Assembly (NCBI RefSeq): GCF_001586165.1
Contig: NZ_CP014608.1
Span: 4,588,001-4,652,000, forward strand
Origin: Obesumbacterium proteus
GTDB taxonomy: Bacteria > Pseudomonadota > Gammaproteobacteria > Enterobacterales > Enterobacteriaceae
Length of the DNA stretch: 64,000 nucleotides
Direction of reading: 5' to 3'
How positions within the stretch are numbered: the first letter of the stretch is position 1; each line of letters opens with the position of its first letter. Shown in pieces: positions 43,008-51,195 of the stretch. Position numbers and translations under genes: made by a program. A model generated the notes under the pieces. That model did no database searches, was not told the DNA's origin, and saw only the letters and a program-made list of their open reading frames with translations.

Positions 43008-43472
43008 TCAATGAGCGCCTAACTTTCCTACCAGTAATTCTCGTACCGGCTGGTTAGTGTTCATCGCCTGATACAAGGTTTCATACAGATCGTGGATCTT
43101 ATCCAGATAGTGTTCCAACACGGCATCCATCGAACGGTTGTTAACCTTGCCATCAATCTGACCATTCTCATCGATGGTTGAATGGCTAATTTCCACAAAA
43201 TGATCTTCGCCCTGCTCATCGTTCATGCGCAGGCCATACTGGATCTTTTTGCTGTAAAACTCATCTGCCAGCTTCACTTCAACCATAAAGTGATCAAACA
43301 CCGTGAAGTTAACGCTGTCACCATCGCCGCAGCTGAACTCATGAAAAATCTTCAGCTTAGAAGACGTCGCGGCTTTGATTAGGCTGCTTTTATACAAAGC
43401 CCACTGCGCCATTAATTTTTCATTTTTGTCATGGATATAAAGCGACTTTTCGGTTAATTCGCTGACCTTCAT
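43008..43472 (-). CDS. hycA: Formate hydrogenlyase regulator HycA
   Basis: This 154-residue protein matches E. coli HycA (153) over its length, best in the C-terminal half: IDENGQIDGKVNNRSMDAVL followed by EHYLDKIHDLYETLYQAM. In E. coli HycA acts against FhlA activation and so limits hyc, fdhF and hyp expression. There it is the first gene of hyc; here it is monocistronic, on the other strand, after hypE and beside fhlA. It has its own sigma-54-type promoter and FhlA-like palindrome upstream, which would make a negative feedback loop. Confidence 0.85.
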   Translation of the reverse strand: MKVSELTEKSLYIHDKNEKLMAQWALYKSSLIKAATSSKLKIFHEFSCGDGDSVNFTVFDHFMVEVKLADEFYSKKIQYGLRMNDEQGEDHFVEISHSTIDENGQIDGKVNNRSMDAVLEHYLDKIHDLYETLYQAMNTNQPVRELLVGKLGAH

Positions 43473-43592
43473 ACTTCTTTGCCTCGCTCCACATTGTGGG
43501 TTGGAGTTTGTTACCTAGGGCATCGCCCCACTGATTGTTTGACGCTCAATCAGGCCGACATTCGGCAGCGTTGAGCGTTTCAATCACTACAA

Positions 43593-43610
43593 AAGCATAA
43601 TCCATGCCAA
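43593..43610 (-). promoter_or_regulatory. Sigma-54 promoter of hycA
   Basis: The minus strand reads TTGGCATGGATTATGCTT with GG-N10-GC spacing of a -24/-12 promoter, about 120-140 bp before the hycA ATG. The 43473-43783 gap holds this promoter and the palindrome at 43715 but no gene. Confidence 0.7.
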
Positions 43611-43714
43611 AAAATAAAATAATTAAATAACCAATGTTATTCAGATAATTACAGGAGTTAATCATTAAAAGTGACAAGGTAAACAGACGGGATGGTTCTG
43701 GCGAGTGATGACGT

Positions 43715-43732
43715 TTCGACACTTATGTCGAC
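43715..43732. promoter_or_regulatory. Putative FhlA upstream activating site, hycA
   Basis: TTCGACACTTATGTCGAC matches the hydN site at 17 of 18 positions. It lies about 105 bp upstream of the hycA sigma-54 promoter, the same distance as the other sites, and just past the 3' end of fhlA. Confidence 0.7.
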
Positions 43733-43783
43733 ACAATGACACGGGCGAAAAACGTGCATTTTCGCCCGTGCGAGGAGAGGTTT

Positions 43784-45931
43784 TTAGTCCTTCGCAGAAA
43801 TGCCTAAGCGCTGCATACGGGAGATCAGCGTGGTGCGTTTCAGCCCAAGCCGTGCCGCTGCGCCGCGAGGGCCAGCCACAATACCGTTAGATTCACGCAA
43901 TGCCGACAGAATACGTTCGCGCTCGCTGAATTCACCGCCCTGTGCGGGCTCGTGCAACGCTTTTTCCATAGGCGGTGTCACTGGCCATGAAGAAGGCGTC
44001 GCTTGTGCGGGTTTGTGCACTAACGGCGGCGACAGGTGGTATTGCAACTCATTGAGCTGCAGGTTTAATACCGGACCACGCGTTAAGATAACGGCACGCT
44101 CAATGATATTTTCCAGTTCGCGGATATTACCCGGCCACGGTAAATCACACAGCATGCGGATAGTTTCTGTTGGAATACTATCGATGGTGCGATTCATACG
44201 TTTAGCAATTTTGCGCGTAAAGAATTTCACCAGCAGCGGAATATCTTCTGGGCGTTCACGCAGAGGTGGGATCACAATAGGAAAAACATTAAGGCGATAA
44301 TAAAGATCGCTGCGATATTCACGATCCAGCACCATCTGTTTTAGATCGCGATTGGTCGCGGCAATGAGGCGCACATCCACCGGAATAATTTTATTCCCGC
44401 CCAGTCGCTCAATTTCTCGCTCTTGTAATACGCGCAGCAATTTCGGCTGAAGCTCAAGTGGAATATCCCCCACCTCATCCAAAAATAACGAGCTCTTATT
44501 CGCCAGTTCAAAACGCCCCATTCTCTGTGACGTTGCGCCGGTATAAGCGCCCTTCTCGTGGCCGAATAAATCACTTTCCATCAGGCCACTGGGGATCGCC
44601 GCGCAGTTCATCTTAACCATGCGCTTTTGATTGCGCGTGCTGAGGTTATGAATTGCCTGAGCGATCAATTCTTTGCCTGTGCCTGTTTCCCCAAGGATCA
44701 ACACGCTACAGTCGCTCGAGGCCACCATTTCAACCTGTTCCAACACGCTTTTAATCGCTGCGCTTTGGCCAACGATTTCACCAAAGTCGCTGTCTTGGCG
44801 AATTTGTTCAGTTAAATATCGGTTCTCATGCACCAAGCTATCTTTCAGGCGCGATATTTCACCGTAAGCCAGCGCATTATCTACCGCGATGGCGATACGT
44901 GCCGCAATTTGGCGCAGCAGCTTAAGATTATTGTCACTGAATATCGCAGGCTGGCACTGCGCCAGTTTCAGAACGCCCAGCACTTTATTACCAAAGATCA
45001 GCGGCAGTTGGCAGATGGTCTGATGACCAAACGCAAGCATCTGCGCTAGCTGGCGATCCTGCGGAGCGAGGCGCGTGGAATCCTGCAAATCCATTAGCAG
45101 CATCTCTTCGCTTTGCACCACCTGTTGGGCAAGTGAACCTTCCAACGGCAAATATTTTTGCTCACGCAGCACCGGCTTTCCACTTTGGTAGCAGGCGACA
45201 TAGGCTTTAAAGCGATCTTCCTGCTCATCAAAAACTGACAGGCCGATATAGTCGATCCCAAAGAAACGATGGATCTCTTTGGAAACCTCCGCCGCCAGCC
45301 CATCGAGCTCAAGCTTAGACGTCACGGCGTTCGTGACATCGACCAAGATGCGGTAGTGATCGCGCTCGCGGCGCAGGCTCTCTTCCTCAAGCTGAACATG
45401 TTCACGCTCAAGAATATTTTCTAATACGCTAGCAACCACTTCAGCCAACGGCTGTGCCAGAGCCAGTTCGCTTTCGCTGAACTGCTGATCGCCGTGTTTA
45501 ATAAATTCAATGCCACCTAATCTTTGGCGCGGCGTGGTCAGCGGCAGCTGATAATAGACGTTTAAATCACGGTACTGCGCGAGTTCCGACACCTGTGGAA
45601 ATTGCTGAACAAACGCATCGCGTCGGCAGCAAATAGGTTGCTGATCGGCCCAAACTTTTCCCCCTGGCCCTTCAGCTAACAATACGTCATTGGAGCAGCG
45701 CATTTGTTTGCTTTCAGGTTCATAGCCGTAGTGAGTAATACGATTATGCAAAGGATCAAGACGCAAGATATTCACGCGATCAAAACGAATAACGGAAAAT
45801 GACAAGCCGTGAAGGGCCCGCATCAGCTCAGAGAGTGAGCGCTGAGCAAGCAGCGTTTGTGTAGCCTGATGCAGCATATCCTGCCAGACCGGATTCATTC
45901 TGGTTGAAGACTGTATTTTGACGGTATTCAT
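43784..45931 (-). CDS. fhlA: Formate-sensing sigma-54 activator FhlA
   Basis: This 715-residue regulator activates hyc, fdhF, hydN and hyp transcription when it binds formate. Two GAF domains span about residues 20-175 and 200-365. The AAA+ sigma-54 domain (about 395-630) has Walker A GETGTGKELIAQ, the loop GAYTGATSQRMGRFELA and Walker B LFLDEVGDIP. A C-terminal Fis-type helix-turn-helix reads GAAARLGLKRTTLISRMQRL. The contact loop is GAYTGA rather than GAFTGA. The N-terminal 180 residues are clearly diverged from E. coli FhlA (692), while the AAA+ and DNA-binding parts are close. Confidence 0.93.
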   Translation of the reverse strand: MNTVKIQSSTRMNPVWQDMLHQATQTLLAQRSLSELMRALHGLSFSVIRFDRVNILRLDPLHNRITHYGYEPESKQMRCSNDVLLAEGPGGKVWADQQPICCRRDAFVQQFPQVSELAQYRDLNVYYQLPLTTPRQRLGGIEFIKHGDQQFSESELALAQPLAEVVASVLENILEREHVQLEEESLRRERDHYRILVDVTNAVTSKLELDGLAAEVSKEIHRFFGIDYIGLSVFDEQEDRFKAYVACYQSGKPVLREQKYLPLEGSLAQQVVQSEEMLLMDLQDSTRLAPQDRQLAQMLAFGHQTICQLPLIFGNKVLGVLKLAQCQPAIFSDNNLKLLRQIAARIAIAVDNALAYGEISRLKDSLVHENRYLTEQIRQDSDFGEIVGQSAAIKSVLEQVEMVASSDCSVLILGETGTGKELIAQAIHNLSTRNQKRMVKMNCAAIPSGLMESDLFGHEKGAYTGATSQRMGRFELANKSSLFLDEVGDIPLELQPKLLRVLQEREIERLGGNKIIPVDVRLIAATNRDLKQMVLDREYRSDLYYRLNVFPIVIPPLRERPEDIPLLVKFFTRKIAKRMNRTIDSIPTETIRMLCDLPWPGNIRELENIIERAVILTRGPVLNLQLNELQYHLSPPLVHKPAQATPSSWPVTPPMEKALHEPAQGGEFSERERILSALRESNGIVAGPRGAAARLGLKRTTLISRMQRLGISAKD

Positions 45932-46158
45932 AACTGAAGATGATGCGCGTGAAATGATTAGGACCGTTATTCTACGGGAAGCGAAGGTCGGATAGATATG
46001 ATCTAAACGGTTAAATATGACAATTAATGCTAATGATATCGAAGTAAATAATAACTATTATTCTTTAAACATGTACGTCAACAATTTGCTAACGCACATG
46101 AAACTTTTTAGCGCTATACCCAAGTAATACAAGTTGCTTGAAGTATGACGGGTATAAT
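45932..46158. other. fhlA upstream region with a MITE-like short repeat
   Basis: This 227-bp gap between fhlA and lysA holds the fhlA promoter region (not resolved) and a short repeat at 46115-46156. Confidence 0.4.
46115..46156. repeat. Short palindromic copy of the MITE-like repeat
   Basis: TATACCCAAGTAATACAAGT followed by TGCTTGAAGTATGACGGGTA and TA; the ends TATACCC / GGGTATA are perfect inverted repeats. It ends 2 bp before the lysA stop and may form the 3' hairpin of its mRNA. Confidence 0.65.
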
Positions 46159-47421
46159 TTAGATATTTTCTAAAGCTAATAACTCTTCAATCGTCTGACG
46201 GCGGCGAATTAAACGCGGCTGATTATTTTCAAATAACACCTCAGGCAATAGCGGGCGGCTATTATAATTTGATGACATCGATGCACCGTAAGCGCCGGTA
46301 TCATGGAAAACTAAATAGTCTCCGACCTGTGCCGCAGGAAGCGCGCGCGTTTCCACTTCTCCACCCGCCTTTTGTGTAAATACGTCGCCAGATTCACACA
46401 GAGGGCCGCCAATAACAGATTCAATCAGCGGCTGCCCGTTCACCTCTCGCCCATCTGCTGGCATGAGTGAAATATGGTGATAGCTGCCATACATAGCCGG
46501 ACGCATCAGGTCGTTAAAACCAGCGTCAACCAGAACAAAATGACGGCTGCCCATATTTTTAACCGAACGAACCTGCGCCACTAAAACGCCGGACTCAGCG
46601 ACTAAATAGCGCCCTGGCTCGATTTCAAGGTGTATTGGGTGACCAAGATGGCGAGCGATACGTTCGCGAGCGTCGTTCCACAGAGCATAGTAGTTCGACA
46701 CATTGATGGATTCATCGCCCTGCTGATAAGGGATAGATAAACCGCCACCCGCGGAAATAGCCTGAATATCGTGACCGAGTTCGATCACTTGGCGCGCCAT
46801 GGTGTCACAAACCTGTGCCAAGTGCTGATAATCCACGCCCGAACCGATATGCATGTGCAAACCAATCAGTTGCAAATCATAACGCTTGATCAGCGCAAGC
46901 GCCTGCGGCAGCTCTTCGAACCAGATGCCGTGCTTGCTGTTCTCGCCGCCGGTATTGGTTTTCTGGCTATGACCGTGACCAAATCCCGGATTAACACGCA
47001 GCCACACGGGATGGCCCGGCGAACGCTCGCCCAGTTGGGTGAGCATATCGGCTGAACCGGCATTCACTGGAATATTCAATTCAACAACACGCACCAGAGT
47101 GGCCTCGTCTAACACATCGGCGGTAAAGACGATTTGGCTTGGGTTTCCACCCGGTTGAAAACCGGCCATCAGCGCACGTTCAATTTCACCTAATGAAACC
47201 GCATCAACCTTGACGCCTTGCTCGTGCATCAAACGTAGAATATGAATATTGGAGCAAGCTTTCTGCGCAAAGCGGATCACATCAAACTCACGAAGCTTTT
47301 CAATCTGTTGCTTAATGATATCGCCATCATAAGCCCATACAGGGCAGCCAAAGCGTTGCGGTAGCGCCAGCAGATTATCGATATTCAGCGCGGTGGTGCG
47401 ATCATTTAGGGAACGTGGCAT
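46159..47421 (-). CDS. lysA: Diaminopimelate decarboxylase
   Basis: This 420-residue PLP enzyme converts meso-diaminopimelate to lysine, the last step of lysine synthesis. The PLP lysine is in RFAQKACSNIHIL near residue 54; the phosphate-binding stretch SAGGGLSIPY, LEIEPGRYLVAES and the active-site CESGDVF of the partner subunit are present. Length equals E. coli LysA. It is divergent from lysR, which activates it in E. coli; in E. coli lysA is next to galR, but here a 24-kb hydrogenase island lies between. Confidence 0.95.
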   Translation of the reverse strand: MPRSLNDRTTALNIDNLLALPQRFGCPVWAYDGDIIKQQIEKLREFDVIRFAQKACSNIHILRLMHEQGVKVDAVSLGEIERALMAGFQPGGNPSQIVFTADVLDEATLVRVVELNIPVNAGSADMLTQLGERSPGHPVWLRVNPGFGHGHSQKTNTGGENSKHGIWFEELPQALALIKRYDLQLIGLHMHIGSGVDYQHLAQVCDTMARQVIELGHDIQAISAGGGLSIPYQQGDESINVSNYYALWNDARERIARHLGHPIHLEIEPGRYLVAESGVLVAQVRSVKNMGSRHFVLVDAGFNDLMRPAMYGSYHHISLMPADGREVNGQPLIESVIGGPLCESGDVFTQKAGGEVETRALPAAQVGDYLVFHDTGAYGASMSSNYNSRPLLPEVLFENNQPRLIRRRQTIEELLALENI

Positions 47422-47579
47422 GAGATCCTCTTTGCGGTCAGTCTATTTTTTGTGTTGTTTGATGTTGTTTGATGTTGTTCTCTGATTATTGCCACTGCAC
47501 ATGACTTAAATAAAATATCTATTTAGGGCAAGTCTATTCATTTATGATATAGGCTATTCATCTTTGGAGCCCGCTGACT

Positions 47580-48500
47580 ATGCCGCCTATTTCCCTGCGC
47601 CAAATCGAAATTTTTCACGCCGTAATGACAACGGGGAATTTGACCGAGGCCGCAGCGCTGCTCAATACATCACAGCCCACGGTGAGCCGCGAACTGGCTC
47701 GGTTTGAGAAACTGCTGCAAATGCCGTTGTTTGATCGGGTGCGCGGTCGGCTAAGACCCACTGCACAAGGGCTTCAGCTGTTTGAAGAAGTACAGCGCTC
47801 CTACTACGGCATCGAGCGCATCGTCGATGCCGCCAAACACATCCGTCAGTTCCAACAGGCGCAGCTTTCCGTCGCCTGCCTGCCCGCATTCTCACAGTCG
47901 CTGTTACCGAATGTTTGCCGCACATTTTTGAGTGAACACCAAGACGTGAGTTTAAACGTAATCCCACAGGAGTCGCCGCTGTTAGAAGAGTGGCTGTCTG
48001 CCCAGCGCTATGACCTTGGCCTAACCGAAAATACCTACACACCGCCAGGCACCGAACGCCAGACCCTAGCCACGTTGAACGAAGTTTGCGTTCTACCCAG
48101 CGGGCACCCTTTACTCAGCAAGGCTCGTCTGGCACCAAAGGACTTTGAGAACCAGCGCTATATCAGCCTTTCACCCAATGATAGCTACCGTCAGACGCTT
48201 GACGCGCTGTTTCACCGTGAACAGGTGAACCGCCAAATGGTGGTCGAAACGCACAGCGCGGCATCTATTTGCGCGATGGTGCGACAAGGCGTGGGCATTT
48301 CTATTGTGAATCCGTTAACCGCGCTCGATTTCGTTGGGCAAGGCGTTGAAATCCGTCCTTTTAGCATTGACGTCCCCTTCACCGTGAGCTTAATTCTGCC
48401 CAAGCATCGCCCGTCATCCGTGCTGGTGAGCGCGTTTATTCATCATCTTGAGGGCTATATTGCCGAGGTTTGTCAACGCCTCGAAAAACCATCACGCTAA
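47580..48500 (+). CDS. lysR: Transcriptional activator LysR
   Basis: This 306-residue activator of lysA is the name-giver of the LysR family. The N-terminal winged helix-turn-helix shows LRQIEIFHAVMTTGNLTEAA and NTSQPTVSRELARFE; the effector domain has ETHSAASICAMVRQGVGISI. The 158-bp divergent lysA-lysR region should hold its binding site. Confidence 0.94.
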   Translation: MPPISLRQIEIFHAVMTTGNLTEAAALLNTSQPTVSRELARFEKLLQMPLFDRVRGRLRPTAQGLQLFEEVQRSYYGIERIVDAAKHIRQFQQAQLSVACLPAFSQSLLPNVCRTFLSEHQDVSLNVIPQESPLLEEWLSAQRYDLGLTENTYTPPGTERQTLATLNEVCVLPSGHPLLSKARLAPKDFENQRYISLSPNDSYRQTLDALFHREQVNRQMVVETHSAASICAMVRQGVGISIVNPLTALDFVGQGVEIRPFSIDVPFTVSLILPKHRPSSVLVSAFIHHLEGYIAEVCQRLEKPSR

Positions 48501-48595
48501 CGCTAAGAATAATCGGTTTTCTCTAGCGCTTTGCCCTCTTTGTCTATACTGAAATCAGTGATTACGGCAATTTCACCTGATAGTAAGGAGCTCAA

Positions 48596-48787
48596 ATGGC
48601 AGGTAAACCACCCTATCCAAGGCATGCAGAAATTGTGGAAGTGAGAAAAGGTACGCAGGGCGCAACGGAAATTTGGTACGAGCTACGGGCAGACCATCCG
48701 CGCCCCAATACGCTGATTAGCGAGCATCCAACACACCAAGAAGCCCTCGACGCTAAGCGTCGCTATGAAGATGAAAAGAAAGAATAA
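48596..48787 (+). CDS. Small conserved-looking protein, 63 residues
   Basis: This short ORF begins MAGKPPYPRHAEIVEVRKGT and ends in a charged helix DAKRRYEDEKKE. AAGGAG lies six bases before the ATG, and a clear terminator hairpin follows 20 bp after the stop. The single globular composition, the good ribosome-binding site and the terminator argue for a real gene. I cannot name a function; the family reminds me of small enterobacterial proteins of unknown role. Confidence 0.7.
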   Translation: MAGKPPYPRHAEIVEVRKGTQGATEIWYELRADHPRPNTLISEHPTHQEALDAKRRYEDEKKE

Positions 48788-48807
48788 TACGTTTGCGTTT
48801 ACTCATA

Positions 48808-48839
48808 AAAAAACTCAGCCAATAAGCTGAGTTTTTTTA
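48808..48839. terminator. Bidirectional terminator
   Basis: AAACTCAGC and GCTGAGTTT pair around a CAATAA loop, with A- and T-runs on both sides. It lies between the 63-residue gene (+) and the lipoprotein gene (-). Confidence 0.85.
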
Positions 48840-48862
48840 TGTCATTATCGGCAATAAAACCG

Positions 48863-49084
48863 TTATTTCGTTAACGCGATAATACCCAACGTTAAGCCAG
48901 CAACCGCCGCTGCCCCGCCTGCAATAGCGCCAGCCGTTTCCCAGTTATCCTGAGTTGTGCCTTTCATGCACGTATCGGTATGTACCAAACGACCTTGAGA
49001 ATCATAGACCGGCACGCAAGGCGAGTTGGTCGCACATCCGGCAAGCAGCGCCGCAACCAACGCCACGCCAATTAACTTTTTCAT
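48863..49084 (-). CDS. Small lipoprotein, 73 residues
   Basis: A typical lipoprotein signal (MKKLIGVALVAALLAGC) puts the lipidated Cys at residue 17. The mature part has two further cysteines (CVPVYDSQGR; TDTCMKG) that could form a disulfide, and a Gly/Ala-rich hydrophobic C-terminus (AGAIAGGAAAVAGLTLGIIA) resembling a glycine-zipper membrane segment. The function is unknown; the shape resembles small stress-induced or toxin-type outer membrane lipoproteins. Confidence 0.75.
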   Translation of the reverse strand: MKKLIGVALVAALLAGCATNSPCVPVYDSQGRLVHTDTCMKGTTQDNWETAGAIAGGAAAVAGLTLGIIALTK

Positions 49085-49564
49085 GATACGCCTCGATGAG
49101 CGAATGCTCTAAATCCATATGTTGACGGATAAGACAGTATCACCAGCAAAGATATGAAGTGATGATGAATAATTGCAAAGTATTTGGATTGTAAAGAGTG
49201 TGGGGAAAAACGCTTAAATAAGGAGAAATTATGCTGTATTGCATTAGAGCAACGCTCTCATATCTCGATAAACCGTCCTTGCCATCAAACAATGCATTTA
49301 TCGTCTATAATTTCGTGCACCTAATATCCCAAGGGTGTATTTGCGTTTCAGCAATAACCATTGTATTACCACATCGAACCTTCATCGCCCAAAGTCGGTA
49401 TTCATTTGGTCTGCATGCTTATCGTTTAGCCTAGGCTAAGTAGCAGGGTTATTGGGTTCCATGTGCCGTTCTATCGCATCTACGAAGCCGTAGTACTCTG
49501 CTATGGCATCCGCTTTTATGCACTCTATTGATTGGTTTTATTACCCATTCAAAAGGCGGCTTAC
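49085..49564. other. Gene-poor gap upstream of the serine hydrolase
   Basis: This 480-bp stretch has one 67-codon ORF (49231-49434) with an AAGGAG ribosome-binding site, but its composition (no charged clusters, many Cys/His/Ser) looks random. A TATAAT hexamer lies at 49307-49312 without a good -35. No RNA gene or repeat is recognised. Confidence 0.3.
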
Positions 49565-50695
49565 ATGAATTCACTTTCACGCAGAAATATTTTAAAAATA
49601 GGCGCGTTATGGACAATGGGCTCATGGGTAAATCGAGGAATGGCCAACCCAATACCACCGCATCACCAGGAAATTGATCGGTTTATTGCACAATATGCAA
49701 AAAAATATAACGTCCCAGGGCTAACCCTTTGTTTTATGAAAGACAATAACGTTGTTTATTCTCAAGCATGGGGGTTAGCAAACCGGAAACGTTTAATCCC
49801 AACCAGTAAACAAAGCTTATTTCGCATTGCCAGCAATTCGAAAGCCTTTACGTCCACGGCCATTTTTTTGCTTATTGAGGCCGGAAAACTAAAGCTTACC
49901 GATACGGTTTTTGGCCCCAATGGTATATTGTCGCAATATTCTTATACCTCACAGCCACAGGATTGGGTCACCACTATCACCGTCCATCAGTTGCTCACTC
50001 ACACCGGCGGTGGATGGGGAAAAGAAATCAACGATCCCATGTTTGAAAAGCCTCACCTCAATCACCACGAACTTATCCAATGGACGTTAAATACCCACAA
50101 GCTGGAATATCCTCCAGGGCAGCATTATGACTATTCCAATTTCGGTTATTGCCTGTTGGGCAGGGTGATTGAGCAAGTCAGTTCGCAGCCTTATCACACT
50201 TTTGTTCATCAGCATATTTTGAGCAAAATTGGCAGTGCGGATATGAGAATTGGCACTAACGAAACCGTCCCAAAGGAGGTGACCTATTATTCACAGGAGG
50301 AAATAAAGGCTTATTCAATGCCAATCGCTAGAATGGATTCTCATGGAGGCTGGATTGCCCGTTCAGAAGATATGGCGCAGCTGATGACTCAGCTTTTTAT
50401 TCCTCTTGATAATCCAGGAACAGCGGGACTGCTGAGCAAAGAAAGCTTAGCGATCATGACACAAGGCACCACGGCATATTCGGAATATGCCTGCGGGCTT
50501 GCGGTCAATTCTGCGGGGACTGCTTGGCACGATGGTAGCCTACCGGGTACAACCAGCATCATGGTGCATACCAAAAATGGGCACTGCTGGGCTGGCGTAT
50601 TGAACACCCGAACCACCACACCAACACAGATTTCAGATTTTGATGCGTTGTTATGGAATATCGCCAGCCTACTCCCAAATTGGAAAATGGATTAG
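49565..50695 (+). CDS. Tat-exported serine hydrolase of the beta-lactamase/DD-peptidase fold
   Basis: This 376-residue protein begins MNSLSRRNILKIGALW, a twin-arginine (SRRNILK) export signal. Catalytic motifs of the class C beta-lactamase/esterase superfamily are all visible: S-x-x-K as SNSK (Ser90, Lys93), Y-x-N as YSN near 195, and HDG near the C-terminus in place of KTG. The HDG variant is common in esterases and D-aminopeptidases of this fold (EstB type), so hydrolysis of an ester or D-peptide is more likely than drug resistance. It is monocistronic, next to tRNA-Gly, and not part of the E. coli core at this locus. It is not the Hafnia chromosomal AmpC, whose sequence differs. Confidence 0.85.
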   Translation: MNSLSRRNILKIGALWTMGSWVNRGMANPIPPHHQEIDRFIAQYAKKYNVPGLTLCFMKDNNVVYSQAWGLANRKRLIPTSKQSLFRIASNSKAFTSTAIFLLIEAGKLKLTDTVFGPNGILSQYSYTSQPQDWVTTITVHQLLTHTGGGWGKEINDPMFEKPHLNHHELIQWTLNTHKLEYPPGQHYDYSNFGYCLLGRVIEQVSSQPYHTFVHQHILSKIGSADMRIGTNETVPKEVTYYSQEEIKAYSMPIARMDSHGGWIARSEDMAQLMTQLFIPLDNPGTAGLLSKESLAIMTQGTTAYSEYACGLAVNSAGTAWHDGSLPGTTSIMVHTKNGHCWAGVLNTRTTTPTQISDFDALLWNIASLLPNWKMD

Positions 50696-50927
50696 CCTCG
50701 TTTAAACTAATTGCCTCTATAAGATGAAACTAAATTTCATATTATAAGATTACACATACACTCTTTATCTTGTTTTCACACCATACACACATATTCGGCT
50801 CAGGAGCGCCCTAAGTTACCCATGACTTCTTACAAGGAAAACAGCATGAGTCAGGAAGCACTTTCAATATTTTAATAAAAATGGATTTATCGAGTAATAG
50901 TTGAGATAGGCAGACTACAGGGGAAAT

Positions 50928-51001
50928 TGGAGCGGGCGAAGGGAATCGAACCCTCGTATAGAGCTTGGGAAGCTCTCGTTCTACCATTGAACTACGCCCG
51001 C
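50928..51001 (-). tRNA. glyU: tRNA-Gly(CCC)
   Basis: The minus strand reads GCGGGCGTAGTTCAATGGTA at the 5' end, with anticodon stem AGAGC, loop TTCCCAA (anticodon CCC), GCTCT, T-loop GGTTCGATTCC and a 3' CGCCCGCTCCA with encoded CCA. It is essentially identical to E. coli glyU. Confidence 0.95.
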
Positions 51002-51123
51002 ATCAATGTGGCGACCATTATAGTCCCTTCTGACACACCATCAAGCAGATTCAAACGCTAAGTGACGAATAATTAAGCGGTTAGATCTTTGAGCGATCAC
51101 AATTTAGCAAATCAATTCCTAAA

Positions 51124-51159
51124 AAAATCCCCACGGTTTTAAAACCAGTGGGGATTTTT
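51124..51159. terminator. Terminator after lysS
   Basis: AAAATCCCCAC pairs with GTGGGGATTTT, with an inner GGTTTT/AAAACC extension. It has an A-run on the left, giving Us for the minus-strand lysS transcript. Confidence 0.85.
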
Positions 51160-51195
51160 ATTTTGTATACGGCAGGCTAGCTACCGCTTACAAAC

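Noticed and set aside
49231..49434. 67-codon ORF with a good AAGGAG site
   Set aside because: Composition looks random, no family resemblance, no terminator or partner; kept only as a note in the gap entry.
50928..51001. tRNA-Gly as an integration site for a genomic island
   Set aside because: No integrase, no duplicated tRNA 3' end nearby, and the flanking genes (lysS, prfB) are core.
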